A stretch of DNA of 64,000 nt from Stereocaulon alpinum (taxonomy: Eukaryota; Ascomycota; Lecanoromycetes; Lecanorales; Stereocaulaceae), in NCBI GenBank assembly GCA_018257865.1, contig JAEUBA010000010.1, forward strand, positions 1 through 64,000. The letters run 5' to 3'. A program made the translations under genes and the position numbers. Shown in pieces: positions 35,401-47,778 of this stretch. Numbering within the stretch: position 1 is the first letter of the stretch; each line of letters begins with the position of its first letter. The notes beneath the pieces were generated by a model. The model had not been told where the DNA came from. It saw only the letters and a program-made list of their open reading frames with translations, and ran no database searches.

Positions 35401-38400
35401 AGGTAAAGGAGATAGATTCCCTACCTAACGCAGACCTACGCAGAGAACACTTAGCACTAATAGTAGGGAAACTATCGAAGTATAGTTTAAGGAAAGTAGT
35501 ATTACTATTAGTATTATAGCAGATACCTTAGAATATATCTAAGTAGTAAAGTAACTTATATATACTTAGAAGGATTATTTCGCTACTAACGTGCGAGATA
35601 TAAAGACTACTAACCTTATTAAGTATTCTATTAACCTAGTACTAAATACAAAACTAGTCTATAGTACTCTACCTAAATATATACTATAGGAATAAGAATT
35701 TATAAATAAGATTTTCCTAGAGCTAGAGGACGCTAGAATTATTATAAGATAAAGTAGCCCTTAGGGGGCTAGAACTAAGTTCCTACTAAAGAAGAAAGGA
35801 TTACTACTACTTTAAGTAGTCTATAACTTTATTCCTATAAATAATTATACTATTAAATCTATATACCCTATATACTACCTTAAAGAGGTTATCGCTATCC
35901 TTATTAAACCTAAATTTAGAATATTCTTTAGCTCAGACGCTTCGAATAGCTACTAGGTAATAATAATAAAGGCTAAGGATAGGAATAAGACGGGTTTCCT
36001 TATACTAAACGGCTAGTAGGTATATATTAGAATAGGGTAGGGGCTAAAGGGAGTACCTTATACCTACGCCTAGTTTACTAACTTAGTGTTCGGACCGCTT
36101 CCGCTGAATAACGAAGGAGTAGTAAGAATACCTAGCTTAATTAGTAACTATAGAAACTATTCGTTCTTAGTATTTATAGATAACTACGGTGGTTTAGTAA
36201 CTAACTTTAATATATTATTTACTTTCCTATATACGCAGTACTTCCTATAATATATCTTTAGACTAGTATATCTCTTAGGAGCTAAAACGCAGCTTTTCGC
36301 TAATAGCCTTAAGGTACTAAGGTTCTAAGGAAGTATAGCGGGCTTAAAGCTATCTATTAAATATTAAGATAAAATTAGGGACTAGCTAGTACTAACTAAT
36401 TAAGCGGAGCTTAATACTTTCTTATAGTTAATACCCTTTCTAAGGATATTTATACTAGGCTGAGCTTAACTAGTTATAGAAATAAAGAAGGCCTACCTAA
36501 AGTAAGTCTTAGATAAACTAAAAACGAAGTAAGCCTATAACGACGAAGTAGAAGAATATAACTAGGACCTTACAAAGTATATTAGGACTAAATAAAGTAA
36601 GAAACTTACAGTGCGTAAGAAATAGGTCGAAAAAGAGACCTTTAACTAGGAGGGAGTATAATAGGAAGCCTTTAATAAGGTTAAGGAAGTAATCAGTACT
36701 AATACTATAGCTAGGGCTAACCTAGACTTATAATACCACCTAGCTACTAATACTAGCGATATAGCCCTTAGAGGCTACTTATTCTAACTATATAGGTAGC
36801 TACTAGGAACTAAGGTAACCCCTAAGCTAAGACCTACCGAACGAGTTATTATATTCCTCTCTTTTAAGCTCTAAGATATAGAGACCCGGTACTTAAACTC
36901 TAAATAGGAGTATTTCGCTATTATAAAATACTTAGTCGAAGTTAGATAGATAGTTGTTAGTAATAAATATCCGGTTATTATCTATATAGACTATAAAGCG
37001 TTGAAACCTATTTTTACTACTAGGTAGACGGAGAAAGGCCGTATTACTACCTAGCTAGATAGGTTAGGTAAATTCGATATTAAGCTCTTCCATTAATTAT
37101 CTAGAGACTAGTATATAGGAATAGCTGATAGACTAAGTAGACTACTAACTCGCCTAACCTCTTAATCCCCAGCTAGACCAGCGGAGAAACTAGTAATACT
37201 AATACTATAATAGAAAACAAATTAGTAGCGTTCCTCTCCGCTTTATATTATATCGTCTAGAAACTTAGAAAAATATTAGAGATCCCTAATATATTATTAA
37301 TTAATCGAGTACCTTTAGGGCGGTGAAGTAAGAATAGAGGAAATATAGGTCCTACGAAGCAGGCAGAAAGCCCTTAGGTATAAGGTAAAACAATTCTAAC
37401 TACCCTCCTATACTAGAAGTAAGCACCTATAATATATAGAAGTAATAGGAGCTAGTAGTATCTACTTAGTTAAAGAGGAAATACCCTAGTTCCTAAAAGC
37501 GGCTTATAAGGATTATGGCTACTACGTATCCTTACTAACGCTAGATTATCTAATTAGCCGGGTATACTAGCCTACTCGAACTAAGGACGTATATACTTAG
37601 TATATAAATTGCTATATATACTAAGCTAGACTCCGAAAACTAATTAAATATATACTATTAACTATTTAATTCTTCAGGCCTATAGTAATATTAGGAGCGG
37701 ACTAGTTAGGACCGATCAGCCCCGCCTATACAGCTACCGGAGCGGTATACGTACTTCTAGTAGTAGATTACTTTAGCAGATTCGTCTAGGTAAAGGTATA
37801 TTAGAACTATACTACTTACGAAACCATTAATCTATTTCGAGAATATATCGCACTAGTATTTAGATGGCTAAAAGGACTATATACTAACAACGGGTTATAT
37901 TTTATAAATTATAATATATAAGCTGTAATACTTAAACACGGGGTCAGCTATTTTACTAGACTAATTAGTCACCCCTCTTTAACAGGGCTGCTAGAAAGGA
38001 CTGTCTAGGAGATACTAGTATAAATAAGTAAGAGATATATCGAACGTAGTACTACGAATTCTTAGTCTCTATTAGTAAGGGATAATATATTAAATATAAA
38101 TACTAAAGGTACTAAGATATATAAGTACTCCCCAGCTTAAATTATACTAGGCTTTGAGCTAGAATACCGTTATTTTAATATCGAACCCAGACGAATACTA
38201 GAAGTAGAACGAGTAGAATAACCCCTACTAGAATACTAGTACCAGCTCTTTACTGCCCTATATAATAAGAACAGATTACTTTCTAGCGAAATTGCCTTAT
38301 ATATATATAGAAGTCGGAAGTAAGTAGAGAGGAAATAAAGGATCCTAGAACTAGGAGATTTAGTCTTAGTCCGGAATAACGCGCTAGATAACTAGAAGGG

Positions 38401-39970
38401 ATAAAAGCTGGAAGCACGCTAGCTAGGACCTTAACTATTTATTAAGTAGGTAAAGTATAAGTATAGTAGTTATATAAGAGAACTCTACGGAACGGGGTAA
38501 GTAAAGAGGTATTATATTAATAACTTAATTATCTATTACGAAAGGGAACTAATACTATTAGGGTTAGTATAACTAGCTACAGAGTTCTATAGTACTACTC
38601 TAGTCTATTAATTATTATTTCGCTTTTAGGGAGGAAGAGTAGGTTAACGGGCCCTTATCCTCTCCTATTAGTAACCTATAGTAACTTCCCCCCTACTAGT
38701 ATTACTATAGTATATACTTATATAATAATAATAGTATAAATTAGCGTACTATTACCTACGCTCGTTTATTCCTATACTATAGTATTATACCTAGAAAGTA
38801 AATATCGGACGTATTAATCTTACTACGGGTAGAACCTTACCTTACTTTATTTACTCTCGCTATCCTATATACCTTACTCTACGTTACTAATCCTCCCTAC
38901 TTCTTATATTATCCTCCCCCCCCTACTACTAATACCTACAGAAATCCTTAGTTATTATCTACTAACTATCCAACTATAAATTCTAAGTAATAAGAGGGAC
39001 CACTCTCTAAGCAGTAAGCAGGATTACTTAGAGGGAAGAAATAAGTAGAGAACCTTAGTAGGGAGGCTTAAGGCTTGCTAAAGCTACCTACGACGAAGGG
39101 GAAACGCAAATACTTACCTTACTTACTACTTAGTAAACAGGCTAAGCTAGAGAGTCTCGCTAATAAATTAAATTCTTTACTAGCTAGCTCACCTATACCT
39201 ATAATACTATAGTAGGGCTATATTAAAGCAAACTCCCGCAAGCTAAGCTTTACTATAGATAGAGGAAACTATCTTAACTTTACCCTAAGTCTTACTATTA
39301 CCAGCTAATCTAGTAGTAATACGTACACCCTGCCTATTATAGTAAAATAAGGAACGAAAACGGCCCTTATCTACTCTAGCACTATAGTAATAGGACCTAA
39401 TACTAAGGACTTTTAGCAGATACTAGCGGAGGGGATTAAGATATATAAACCCCTTTTTATAGATAAGGTCTTTAGGACTAGCGTTTTAGGGGAACTAGAT
39501 TACTACTATTTAATATTAGTAGGATATCTATTCCTAAGTCTCCTAACTAATACCGGGTATCTACAATATTTAGATATAATAACGACTGAAGGCTAAGTCG
39601 TAAGACGATTATATTAGGACTACCTAAAATCTATCTCTAATAATATAGGTCGACTGCTAGTAAAAGCAAATACTATACTAGAGGAAACTAAGGGATCTAA
39701 GGTAGTAATAAAGACGAATTTAATTATTAGTAAGCTACTTCGAATCTTACCCGTAGGGAAAATACTAACTATCTTATAATAGGAATATAAAGATACTATA
39801 AATAGTTATACTTAGTATCTAGCCTAAACTGCGGAAGCTATACGTTAGGAGTTAATACCTCTAGTAATCTTAACTAGTAATTATATAAATAAGGCTTAGA
39901 AAGTATATAGCGATTTATAAGTCTTAACGGAATTCCTAGTACTAATATTATTATCAGACCCCCTTAAATT

Positions 39971-40060
39971 AGATAAGACTCCTCAAGCAGATAAGACTCC
40001 TTAAGCAGATAAGACTCCTCAAGTAGACAAGACTCCTTAAGTAGATAAGACTCCTTAAGC
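39971..40060 (+). repeat. 18-bp minisatellite in element 3 (hexapeptide repeat)
   Basis: Five exact-length tandem copies of AGATAAGACTCCTCAAGC differing only by C/T transitions. In the coding frame this is about five copies of DKTPQA. The unit is a multiple of three, so the array was once part of a protein. It lies in the extra region 3' of integrase. Confidence 0.9.
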
Positions 40061-40602
40061 AGGTACTATTAGCGAAGTATCGACTAGCAAGTACTAATAC
40101 GCTAGTGGTACCATTAAGGAAGAGATATATAGAAGTATCGAAGAAGAGATATATAGAAGTTAAGGTCGCTTAACTAAGCTACTAAAGGTTCTTATATCTA
40201 TAAGTAGCAGATACCCCTATAAGTATAAGGATTACGCTCCCGACTATATTACTAAGCTAGAAGTAAAGATTATATAGAAGGTTTATTAAAGTAATATTAC
40301 TAAGCTAGCTGAAAAGACGGAATTATAACTAATTAATAAGTTTATTAAGAAATACCGCTCCCGTATTAAGGAAGATACTATCTAACAGCTGAAGGAAGGT
40401 GCTAAGGAGAGAGTATAAACCTAAGCGGAGGTATATAAGAAGGAGCTGAAGGATAGGTCGTTTAATAAGGTTGCTAAGGAATAGGAAGAGAAGTTGATAT
40501 AAGACTATCGCGATAAGGTTAGATAAGAGATTAAATAGGATCTTCTTAGCAAGCTCTAGGAGACCTTAGGGGACTAAGGTTTCTAAAAAAAAGGGGGATA
40601 GT

Positions 40603-40777
40603 TGTTAGGAGGGAATTAGCAGTGGTAGTAGGAATTAGCAGTAGCGATCTATAGTAGCGCCTTAGCCGACTTGGCCACCATTTTTAGCAGGCAGCTCCCA
40701 CCCACTTAGATACATCAATACTAGCTACCTAGCTGCAATATCATCTCCAATTGCTGTGTGCTAGTGACTATCTTTCA
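40603..40777 (+). repeat. 3' LTR of element 3
   Basis: Partner of 32283-32457. The outer half (40690-40777) retains CA/TG dinucleotides (e.g. CCCACCCAC, TTGCTGTGTG) that are converted in the other copy. The 5' edge is the reverse: G in the left LTR (TGTTGGG) is A here (TGTTAGG). Confidence 0.93.
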
Positions 40778-41037
40778 GAGGCTGCTCCTCAACCACAATA
40801 AGCAGTATCTAGCGTCATATTGACTTCATCTAGGAGCTTGATCTAAAGGGCTGCCAATTCGATCTATCCTACATTTTGTGTATTGAATTATATACATTGT
40901 CTAAACTGCTCCGCAAGGATTCAATGCGTTATCCTTAGGACACTTTTAGCAGTGACATGAAACAGATAAAACCTGTTCTCGTGTTTGTACAAAATCCAAT
41001 CCTCCCATCAACCTGGCTAGTTGTGTAGTCCACCAAC

Positions 41038-42359
41038 TCAATTATTGAGCCAAACACCAGCACCAGCGAACAGAGCTGCAGCACCTATGGCGCCAGTCCT
41101 CATAGGCATAGCTGCTCCAGACGAAGACGAAGACGAAGACTTGGATCCTGCCCCCCCTGCAGGTGTAGGGGCCATGCCAACGCTGCCTGTTGGGGACGGA
41201 ACGCCGGAGGTGAGAGGGTTGTCGCTGGCGCTGGTGGCACCAGCGAAGGCGACGGACTGGGTGGAGGCAGTTGCGACTGGTTTTGCTGAGGTATTGTTGG
41301 GGTTCAAGACGCTAGAATTCGTATCAGCACCATGGATTGTGTAAGGAAAAGAATGAGGGTAGGTTACTTGTCGATGACATGTACGACGCCATTGGCGACC
41401 AAGACGTCAGGGGTGACGACCTTGGCGCTGTTCACGAAGACTGAGCCGTTCGAGACAGTGACGGTAAGGTTCATGCCGCTCATCGAGGTAAGCATGGTGC
41501 CGTTGCTGAGGGTAGAGCTGTAGCCGACGGTGCCATTGACAACTGTTCATACACCTGTCAGAAGAATATGGTGCACGATATAGCTCAGGCGTGCCTACCA
41601 TGATACTCCAGGATCGATGCAAGATCCATCATAGTCAGATTTGCGGTAGCAGAGCCAATAGCCTGGAAAGCAGCGTTGTTTGGCGCGAAAACAGTGACGT
41701 CCTTAGCAGAATCGAGAGTGTTGACCAAGTTCGCCCGAGTCAAGGCCCCAGCTGCGGCGCTAAGACCAGCTTGCGTAGCCGTGAAGGAAATGTTTTGGGG
41801 GACCGTCAAAACTTGGTTGATAATGTGGATGACTCCGCCAGTGAAGTTGACGTTCTATCTTATGTCAGCAGATGCTCTTGGAGGTCCAACTGATTCTCCT
41901 TACGGGAGTCGTAACTGTCGAATTCATGAGCAGGCCAGAGTAGATCTCCACGTTCGTGCCCTGTGTGACGGCCTCCACGACCTGCCCGCCAGTGACGTTC
42001 GTGTACATCATATTGGTGAGCATGGTCGGGATGAAAGCTGGCGTGCTCATAATGGACGCCGCAGGATGAGTACCGTTGAGCACATGGTACATCAAGATGG
42101 CTTGGATAGCAGCGGTGTCATTGGAGGTAATCGCAGATCCTGCCGAGCTGTTCAAGAAGGTAGCGAACGCTTCGTTTGAAGGCGCCAGGATGGTAACGTT
42201 TGTTGCCATTGACAACTGTGTTAGCAGCTGCGGAAACAGAGAAACATATGAGGTCAGATTGGTCAAATCTGGAGAAGACATCAGCGCAGCAGTAAGATTC
42301 ATGGTCTGCGCTGATGCTCCCGCAGCTAGCGCTGCCAGCGAAAGGTGCTTGAAATGCAT
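41038..42359 (-). CDS. GPI-type fasciclin (FAS1) domain protein
   Basis: Four exons on the minus strand: 42359-41904, 41854-41599, 41542-41368, 41311-41038; introns of 49, 56 and 56 nt; 386 residues. Signal peptide 1-17 (MHFKHLSLAALAAGASA). Two FAS1 domains follow. In the first (about 20-170) the H1 box reads VTILAPSNEAFATF and the YH box ILMYHVLNG; in the second (about 172-295) the H1 box reads DVTVFAPNNAAFQAI, the YH motif spans intron 2, and VLVANGVVHVIDK is the H2 box. After about residue 300 comes a Ser/Thr/Pro-rich spacer with a Ser run, then a short hydrophobic end (GAIGAAALFAGAGVWLNN), fitting GPI attachment. Many N-glycosylation sequons. FAS1 proteins mediate cell adhesion at the fungal surface. 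For exon 3 the acceptor at 41543 was chosen over 41555, because the latter gives an immediate stop. Confidence 0.92.
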
Positions 42360-43360
42360 TTTGAAGCTTTTTCAGAACTGTGAAAGCTGTGAACTGAGGT
42401 AGAAGGAATGGAATTGTTTTTCGAACGAGGTTATGATAGGGGGTTACGTCTTATACCTCGCCATTGCGGCTGTGCCTAATAGAAGACGTGGCTACCAAGA
42501 AGTCTCAACCTGTTACTGGCTGGAAACAACCTCGAAGCTTGTGGAGATTGGCATCTATACCCCATTAGCTGACCTACAGGGGTTTCCACATAGGTAGTCG
42601 TAGATTTCATTGGTCAAACCGGAGGGCGCGGGCTGAGACTGGAACACTCAAAACATAGCGTGTGAGCTTGAAGCAATAGCCAAGAAATGTATATACGTGT
42701 GCATTTCGCGTATAGGAGGTATTACATCCATGGTCGTATTCGTGAACGCTGTCATGCCAAGAAGATGTGACGCCATAGAAGCTACCTCAATCCAAGGAGA
42801 TGTCATGCCAAGGGAGATGGATATACGTTTATCCGCCGCACACTTATTTGAGTTCTTCCGTTCCAGTAGCCATCTGAAGAAGATGCATTTCCTGGATATG
42901 CTAGCGCAACACTACCCCGCCTTTCGGATTACAGGGGGGCGCTTTCTGGGCTCTTGTGGGGCGTCGAGATTGGGTCAAGGCCTCGGAAGCCGCTAAACTG
43001 AGTACAGTCATAGTAGGTGCGCCTAGCCTCTAAGGGGAGTTACAGGATTGGTGCAGGGTCCTTCCCCTATGCGCACCCCGTCATAGAGGCCGCTTGCAGG
43101 CCGTGATGAATTGATCGAATACTTGGCGCTTGCGTCACATCTCACGCGGCGCTTGGCTGAGCTCGTCACGGTTGTGCCATAAGCTCCCCTTATCAACGTC
43201 TTTTGCAATCAAAGTGACTGCGAAGGGTAGTCTAATTTGGTCAATGTCTGGGAATTTCGCTGCGGTTCTATTGTGAACATAGTCTCCATAAGCCAGGAAA
43301 TCATAACGATGAATATGCTTCACAAAGTAGGCAGTACCTGAATACAACAACAGCCGTCCC
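42360..43360. other. Intergenic, no gene seen
   Basis: Promoter of the fasciclin gene and 3' flank of the permease gene. ORFs here (for example 42697-42996 and 43023-43208) have no recognisable content. Confidence 0.5.
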
Positions 43361-45285
43361 TCATTCCGTATGATCACTCTTCTCCCTAGGCAGCTCGACG
43401 ATTTTCCCATCAATATAGAGATGCGAAAGCTTAGGCCCGGGATAATTGCGCCTTGCATGAATAAACCACCACATTGTCGTAATCACCACAACACCAACCA
43501 GAATGACGCTGTTGTAGTTCATTGTTGACTTCGTCGTGGGGTATACGTATGCTGCACATGCAATGTCAGTAATTGAGAGTCACTGTCATGGCATGGGTTC
43601 TTACGGAAGCAGAAGAAGATGTCAAAGAAGATGATCAGAAGCAGGGCGATAGCGTTGATGGCAAAACCTGCTTTACCCATCCAGAACGGACCCCTGGGCA
43701 CGTTCTTCCGTCCTGTGAAAAGATGTGATCCGATGGCGAGAGCGTACGACACAGTGGTGAGAATCACAAACGAGCCCACCAAGTCGGTGAAAGCTGTCTT
43801 GCTGCCTAGTTGAATGGCTCCGAAGGCAGTAGCGAGAATGGCTATGTCAAATTAGTGGTGTTCAGCAGTCCACGACTACAAGTCTTACCGCAAAGGACTG
43901 TCGCAGGAACCGGGCAGCTGAGCCTTTCAACGACTATGGAAAAGAAACCCGCGAAAGGAGTGGCATTGTCTCTGGCCAAAGCCCACCAGATCCGACCAAC
44001 CTGAAATTGTCAGCAAGAGTCACTTGTCCAAAGGAGCTACCTACGGTAAGAAAAGTGCCAAGCACACAAATCATGATAGACAGGAAGAGAATGAAGAGCA
44101 GACCAAAGGTGGCACCCTTGCTCCCAGTTGCCTGAGAATAGACCACCGCCAGTGGAAATGATCCATTGCTCGTGACAACCGCCGTTATGTCTGAAATTCC
44201 ATAGAGGATGGCGACAGCGTAGAAAAAGGAAGCTGCAATAGATCAGCCAAGCCATTGTCCGGAATTCTAAAAGGTGCTTACTTAGCGTGCCCAAAATCAT
44301 CTGTGCTGCCACAGCTTTTGGCATGTCCCTTGACGGATTGGGTAACTCCTCTGCCATGTGGGTCACTGCGTCTGGCGTACCAATGGTAAAGGCGCCGTTC
44401 AGCACGCCTGTCAAGAATGTGACTCCGTCACTCCAGCCTGCCACATTGTTCTGGCTGAAGTCACCCCAGACAGCGGAATTAGTGGCATGAACCTTGGGCA
44501 TGGCTGCGACCACGATGATCGATACCAGGCCTCCAACAAGGATGAGGAAAAGGCCAATGTCGTTCAACATGGGCAGGAAGCGATTACCGAAGATGACGGT
44601 CACGCAGCATAACCATGTGATTAAGATGAACGCGATGTATATGTGCCAAGGCTGAATGGCAAGGTCCGGATGGAAGACCGCATACATTTGCACGGCTACA
44701 TTCGCAGGGATCGAAATGATTGAAGCCAGATCAAAGATCCAACCAAAGAAGTTCAACCAACCAGTAAAGAAGCCAAGTACTCGTCCGTATCGTGGTCCAG
44801 GAGCCACAGAGGCCCAATGGTAGACACCTCCGGCCGATGGTATGCTGGAAGTGAGCTGAAAATCCGTCAAGATATGTCCATTCAAAGTGCTTTGATGGGA
44901 GCACAAGAACGAACCTCGGCAAGGGATGCAGCGACGAAACTATAATAGAAGCATGCCACCAGAAGTTCGTAGAGAACACCTGCAGGCCCACCGTTGTCTA
45001 CGCAGACGTTATTTGTTGGTCGCTTTCTCATATCCGCGCTTACTGACTGATGGAAATTGCAATAGAACCGGCCAAAGCGACCCAAGCATTATCGATTGTG
45101 AGTGCGAGACCGCATATGCTCAATAGGCCGTATTGTCGCTTCAGCTGATCTCGATGACCGGATGCGTTAACAATCTCTCCAGCCGCGACTATTGCTGAAG
45201 GCCTTCTATCTGCATCGTCCACATACTCCTCCGGGTCGTGCCTCTTCCCATCCAGAACAGCGACGCGTTCCTCTGAACTGTCCAT
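43361..45285 (-). CDS. Amino-acid/choline/GABA-type permease (APC superfamily)
   Basis: Seven exons on the minus strand: 45285-45048, 44997-44915, 44855-44282, 44232-44045, 44000-43889, 43841-43605, 43551-43361; introns of 44-59 nt; all phases match; 540 residues. A hydrophilic N-terminus of about 60 residues precedes 12 predicted helices. Diagnostic blocks are NNGGPAGVLYELLVACFYY (after intron 1), SIPSAGGVYHWASVAPGPR (after intron 2), PDAVTHMAEELPNPSRDMPK, and VGRIWWALARDNATPF with the ARD-x-PF motif of the fungal amino acid/choline transporter family that includes GABA (Uga4) and choline (Hnm1) permeases. Located in the plasma or vacuolar membrane. The donor of intron 1 is GTCAGT, chosen because GTAAGC five bases later breaks the frame. 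Nitrogen control is suggested by many GATA sites upstream. The exact substrate is not readable. Confidence 0.92.
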
Positions 45286-45960
45286 GTTTTGTTGAGTAAA
45301 GGCCTCGGTCCTGTTTAGATATGGGGGATGACGTGACGATTTCGCGCCAGTTCTGAGCCAGCTGCTCAAGTGCTTCCAGTGACAGAGAAGAAAGAAGAAG
45401 GCTGCAAACGAAGAGATAAACGAGGATCTGGAAGCTAAGTTAAGCTCAGCAATTTGATGTCACACAGCTCTCCCGAACTTCCCTGCCATCGTCTAGTACC
45501 TGCACTGTAGATCATAGATATGCAAGAGGCCCTACGAGTGGGTGTGGGAGCCAGATAAGTTCCCGTGGGATGAGATTACGGTATGTTGTTATGTGTCCCC
45601 ACGCCCGACCAACTGATAAATTCGTAAAGCGATTTGGGGCACGCGACATATTTGTAAGATGAAGATGTAAAGTGAGAAGTTCCTCGACCAATGCCGGCGA
45701 CATACATGAACGTTCGTACCTTGAAAGCGATTGCGAAATGCTTGGATGCAAAAACACTGACAGATTGCATGAACCGGGTTCACCCGGTTAACGCTTCACC
45801 TGGACAACGTGGCACCTGCATGAGTATGAGTCCAATAAGAAGACAGTAAAGTCTTCTGAATTAGCGCGGAGATAAGTGATCGAGGACATTATCCACCTTG
45901 ACACATTATCAACTGTGTCACCTTCCTACTTCGGCAAAGCGCGAAGGCTGATAAGCGGTA
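45286..45960 (-). promoter_or_regulatory. Permease upstream region rich in GATA sites
   Basis: GATAAG/GATAAA occurs on the plus strand at 45415, 45554, 45615, 45871 and 45950, and as TTATC (reverse) near 45889 and 45906. GATA sites bind AreA/Nit2-type factors that release nitrogen catabolite repression, and permeases of this family are classic targets. Density is judged by eye; no statistics were done. Confidence 0.45.
45772..45789. promoter_or_regulatory. Perfect palindrome AACCGGGT-TC-ACCCGGTT
   Basis: Two 8-bp arms separated by two bases, 487 bp upstream of the permease ATG. It contains CCGG cores in inverted orientation, like a binding site for a dimeric Zn2Cys6 regulator. Function is inferred from symmetry and position only. 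Confidence 0.45.
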
Positions 45961-47778
45961 AGTCACTTTGCGCGCCCAGACTTTAGTAAGCTTGGCGAAG
46001 CTTGCTCACCATGCGAGCCATGCTCCCATGGTATGTTATCTATGTTCCAGAGTTTCAGATAGAATTGAGCCTCGCTGTGCCGAGCGCTTCTTGTTGAAGG
46101 TCACTATACCTCAAACTTCGTGTGTCCTCTATCGCAAGGGGGTGGTCCTCGTGGCTGAGAGTAGGGAACAGTGGTTCGTCTTCATACCAAAGAGGAAGAG
46201 GCAGAAGCGTGGGGGCTTGCCTCAGGTCTGCCCCCCCCCTTCGTCGACATCACGCCCACGTGAATGCCCTCCTGCATGATCGAAGACCGCAACGTATCGC
46301 GAAACGCATACACATAGCGAGACGCGGGCTGAGAAAGCCATCGCCATGCCCCAACGGTATGCGATACCTGTGATAAACCTCGCAATTGAGACACGTCTGA
46401 ACACCAAAGCACTTGCCGACCCAGCTCCAACTACATGATATCTCGCATCGTTCCTAGTGTCAGCCAATTTGAGCCTGTCATATCTTTCAGCGACTTTGGC
46501 ATTGTATCTTGACAGTATGATAAGCGATCGGGCCGAACGGGTCGCTACATCGCCAAATCCATCGAGCTGATCCTTCCGAGCAAACAGACTCGCATTTCGC
46601 AAGCATTACTACACTTTTACCCTCTCCTCAATCCTCCTGGATCCGAGTTCATACCACCCTTCTTGGGCGCGCCTAGCCTTGTACCACTCGAAACGATCCG
46701 AAGACGCTAAGTCAGTGGAGGAAGAGAGATTGCTGAAGCTGCAGTACATTATACCGAATGTCATCATCCAGGCGTTGTCAGCAGCGGGCAATAACAGGGA
46801 TGCGCTGCTGGAACTCTGATTCTCGCGCGATCACAGACGTTAGCTGTTGAGGGCGGTGTCGGGAGATGGGATTTAGTAGTTTTGGCTCAGCAATGCACCA
46901 ATATATCTAGACGAAGACTGGGTTTGAACGACCTGAAGAGGGTTCTTCTGGAGACGAGGAATCTTCTGAAAAAACCATACCGACTCCCTCTACATCTGGA
47001 CCCACCATACAGTGCAGATAAACGCTGGAGTTAAGGCAGAGGCCCCTGCATTTAAGACAACACGCGAGGAAGAAGCCGGCGGCTTTGGTGTCTGAAAAGT
47101 TGACCCACCGCTTCAGGTGAAGATCAGCAAGACGTTTGTACGCGCTCGGAGACATTCTACTGCCGAACAAAGTTTGCTAAACGGCCTACTGTGATGTTGT
47201 GGTTTTTGATCCTCTGCTTGGCAAGTTGGCTTGCTGAGATGATTATTTCATCTCTCTCCTCTCTGCTGGTGGGAGGCCGGATTACGAGAAAGTCTGCATC
47301 AACATGAACAGCCACCTCTGCAGTGACTATGAATGAAGAGACACGACATTGCTCCGCGTTTCCCACCGTTCTTGTGAGCCTTCGACTCCACCAAGGTTCG
47401 CCTAAGCGGAAACGCGAAAGCGCGAGAGCACGTGATTGCTTACAACTCTATTACTCATACACTTAGGGATATAGATTGATTGACTCTTGAATCCAATGTT
47501 TTCCCTTTCAAGCTTATACCTATTCACATGCCAAGACGAAGATGAATTAAGGAAGAGTCAAATACCTAGAGATTCGCAGAGACAAGTGATCAAGATACGG
47601 CACCTGAATCTAATGAAAGCGCCAGCTCTGTTGAAGGCACCGAGTTCAGTGTGAGTCGTCAATATCATGCCTACTTCCCAAGTACTGACAACGACTGTGT
47701 AGACCTTTCACATTCAGACCTCCCACTCTGCCTACTAGACATACCGGCTACTTCTATACACGGCCCCTCAGCTCAACC
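45961..47778. other. Interval with possible gene remnants on the minus strand
   Basis: No gene can be modelled with confidence. Minus-strand pieces look partly coding: 47366-47157, 47170-46907, 46791-46609 and 46602-46222. The last two could be joined by a 54-nt GTAAAA...CAG intron (RRIEER then LDGFGDVATRSARS), but no start or domain is clear. 46430-46182 on the minus strand has a segment faintly like the end of a short-chain dehydrogenase active-site helix (ASRYVYAFRDTLRSS), too weak to name. Likely one or more decayed genes. Confidence 0.35.

Larger units (their letters stand above)
32283..40777 (+). mobile_element. Ty3/gypsy LTR retrotransposon with extra 3' coding region, RIP-inactivated (element 3)
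   Basis: 8,495 bp between two 175-bp LTRs, with GAGG directly outside both ends (AGAGG if the terminal A is shared). Plus-strand order: gag-like region about 32990-34200 (helical, Lys/Gln-rich); RT about 35690-36480, recognisable by a KKKGLLLL/VVYNFIPIN-type start, RIFFSSDASN, and a FIDN box where the family has a double Asp; RNase H about 36840-37160 (VIIYIDYKALKPIF and a LDRLGEFDIKL-type end); integrase about 37500-38580 (GADWLGPISPAYT, LTGLLERTV). The RT-RH-INT order means Ty3/gypsy. Between integrase and the 3' LTR lie about 1.9 kb that still read as protein-like in one frame with scattered stops, including a hexapeptide tandem repeat. A run of A then G just before the right LTR (about 40586-40599) is the polypurine tract. 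CpA-to-TpA changes are dense throughout and no intact ORF remains. Confidence 0.9.

Noticed and set aside
46182..46430. Weak short-chain dehydrogenase resemblance on the minus strand.
   Set aside because: No Tyr-x-x-x-Lys motif and no nucleotide-binding glycine motif upstream; likely chance or too decayed.
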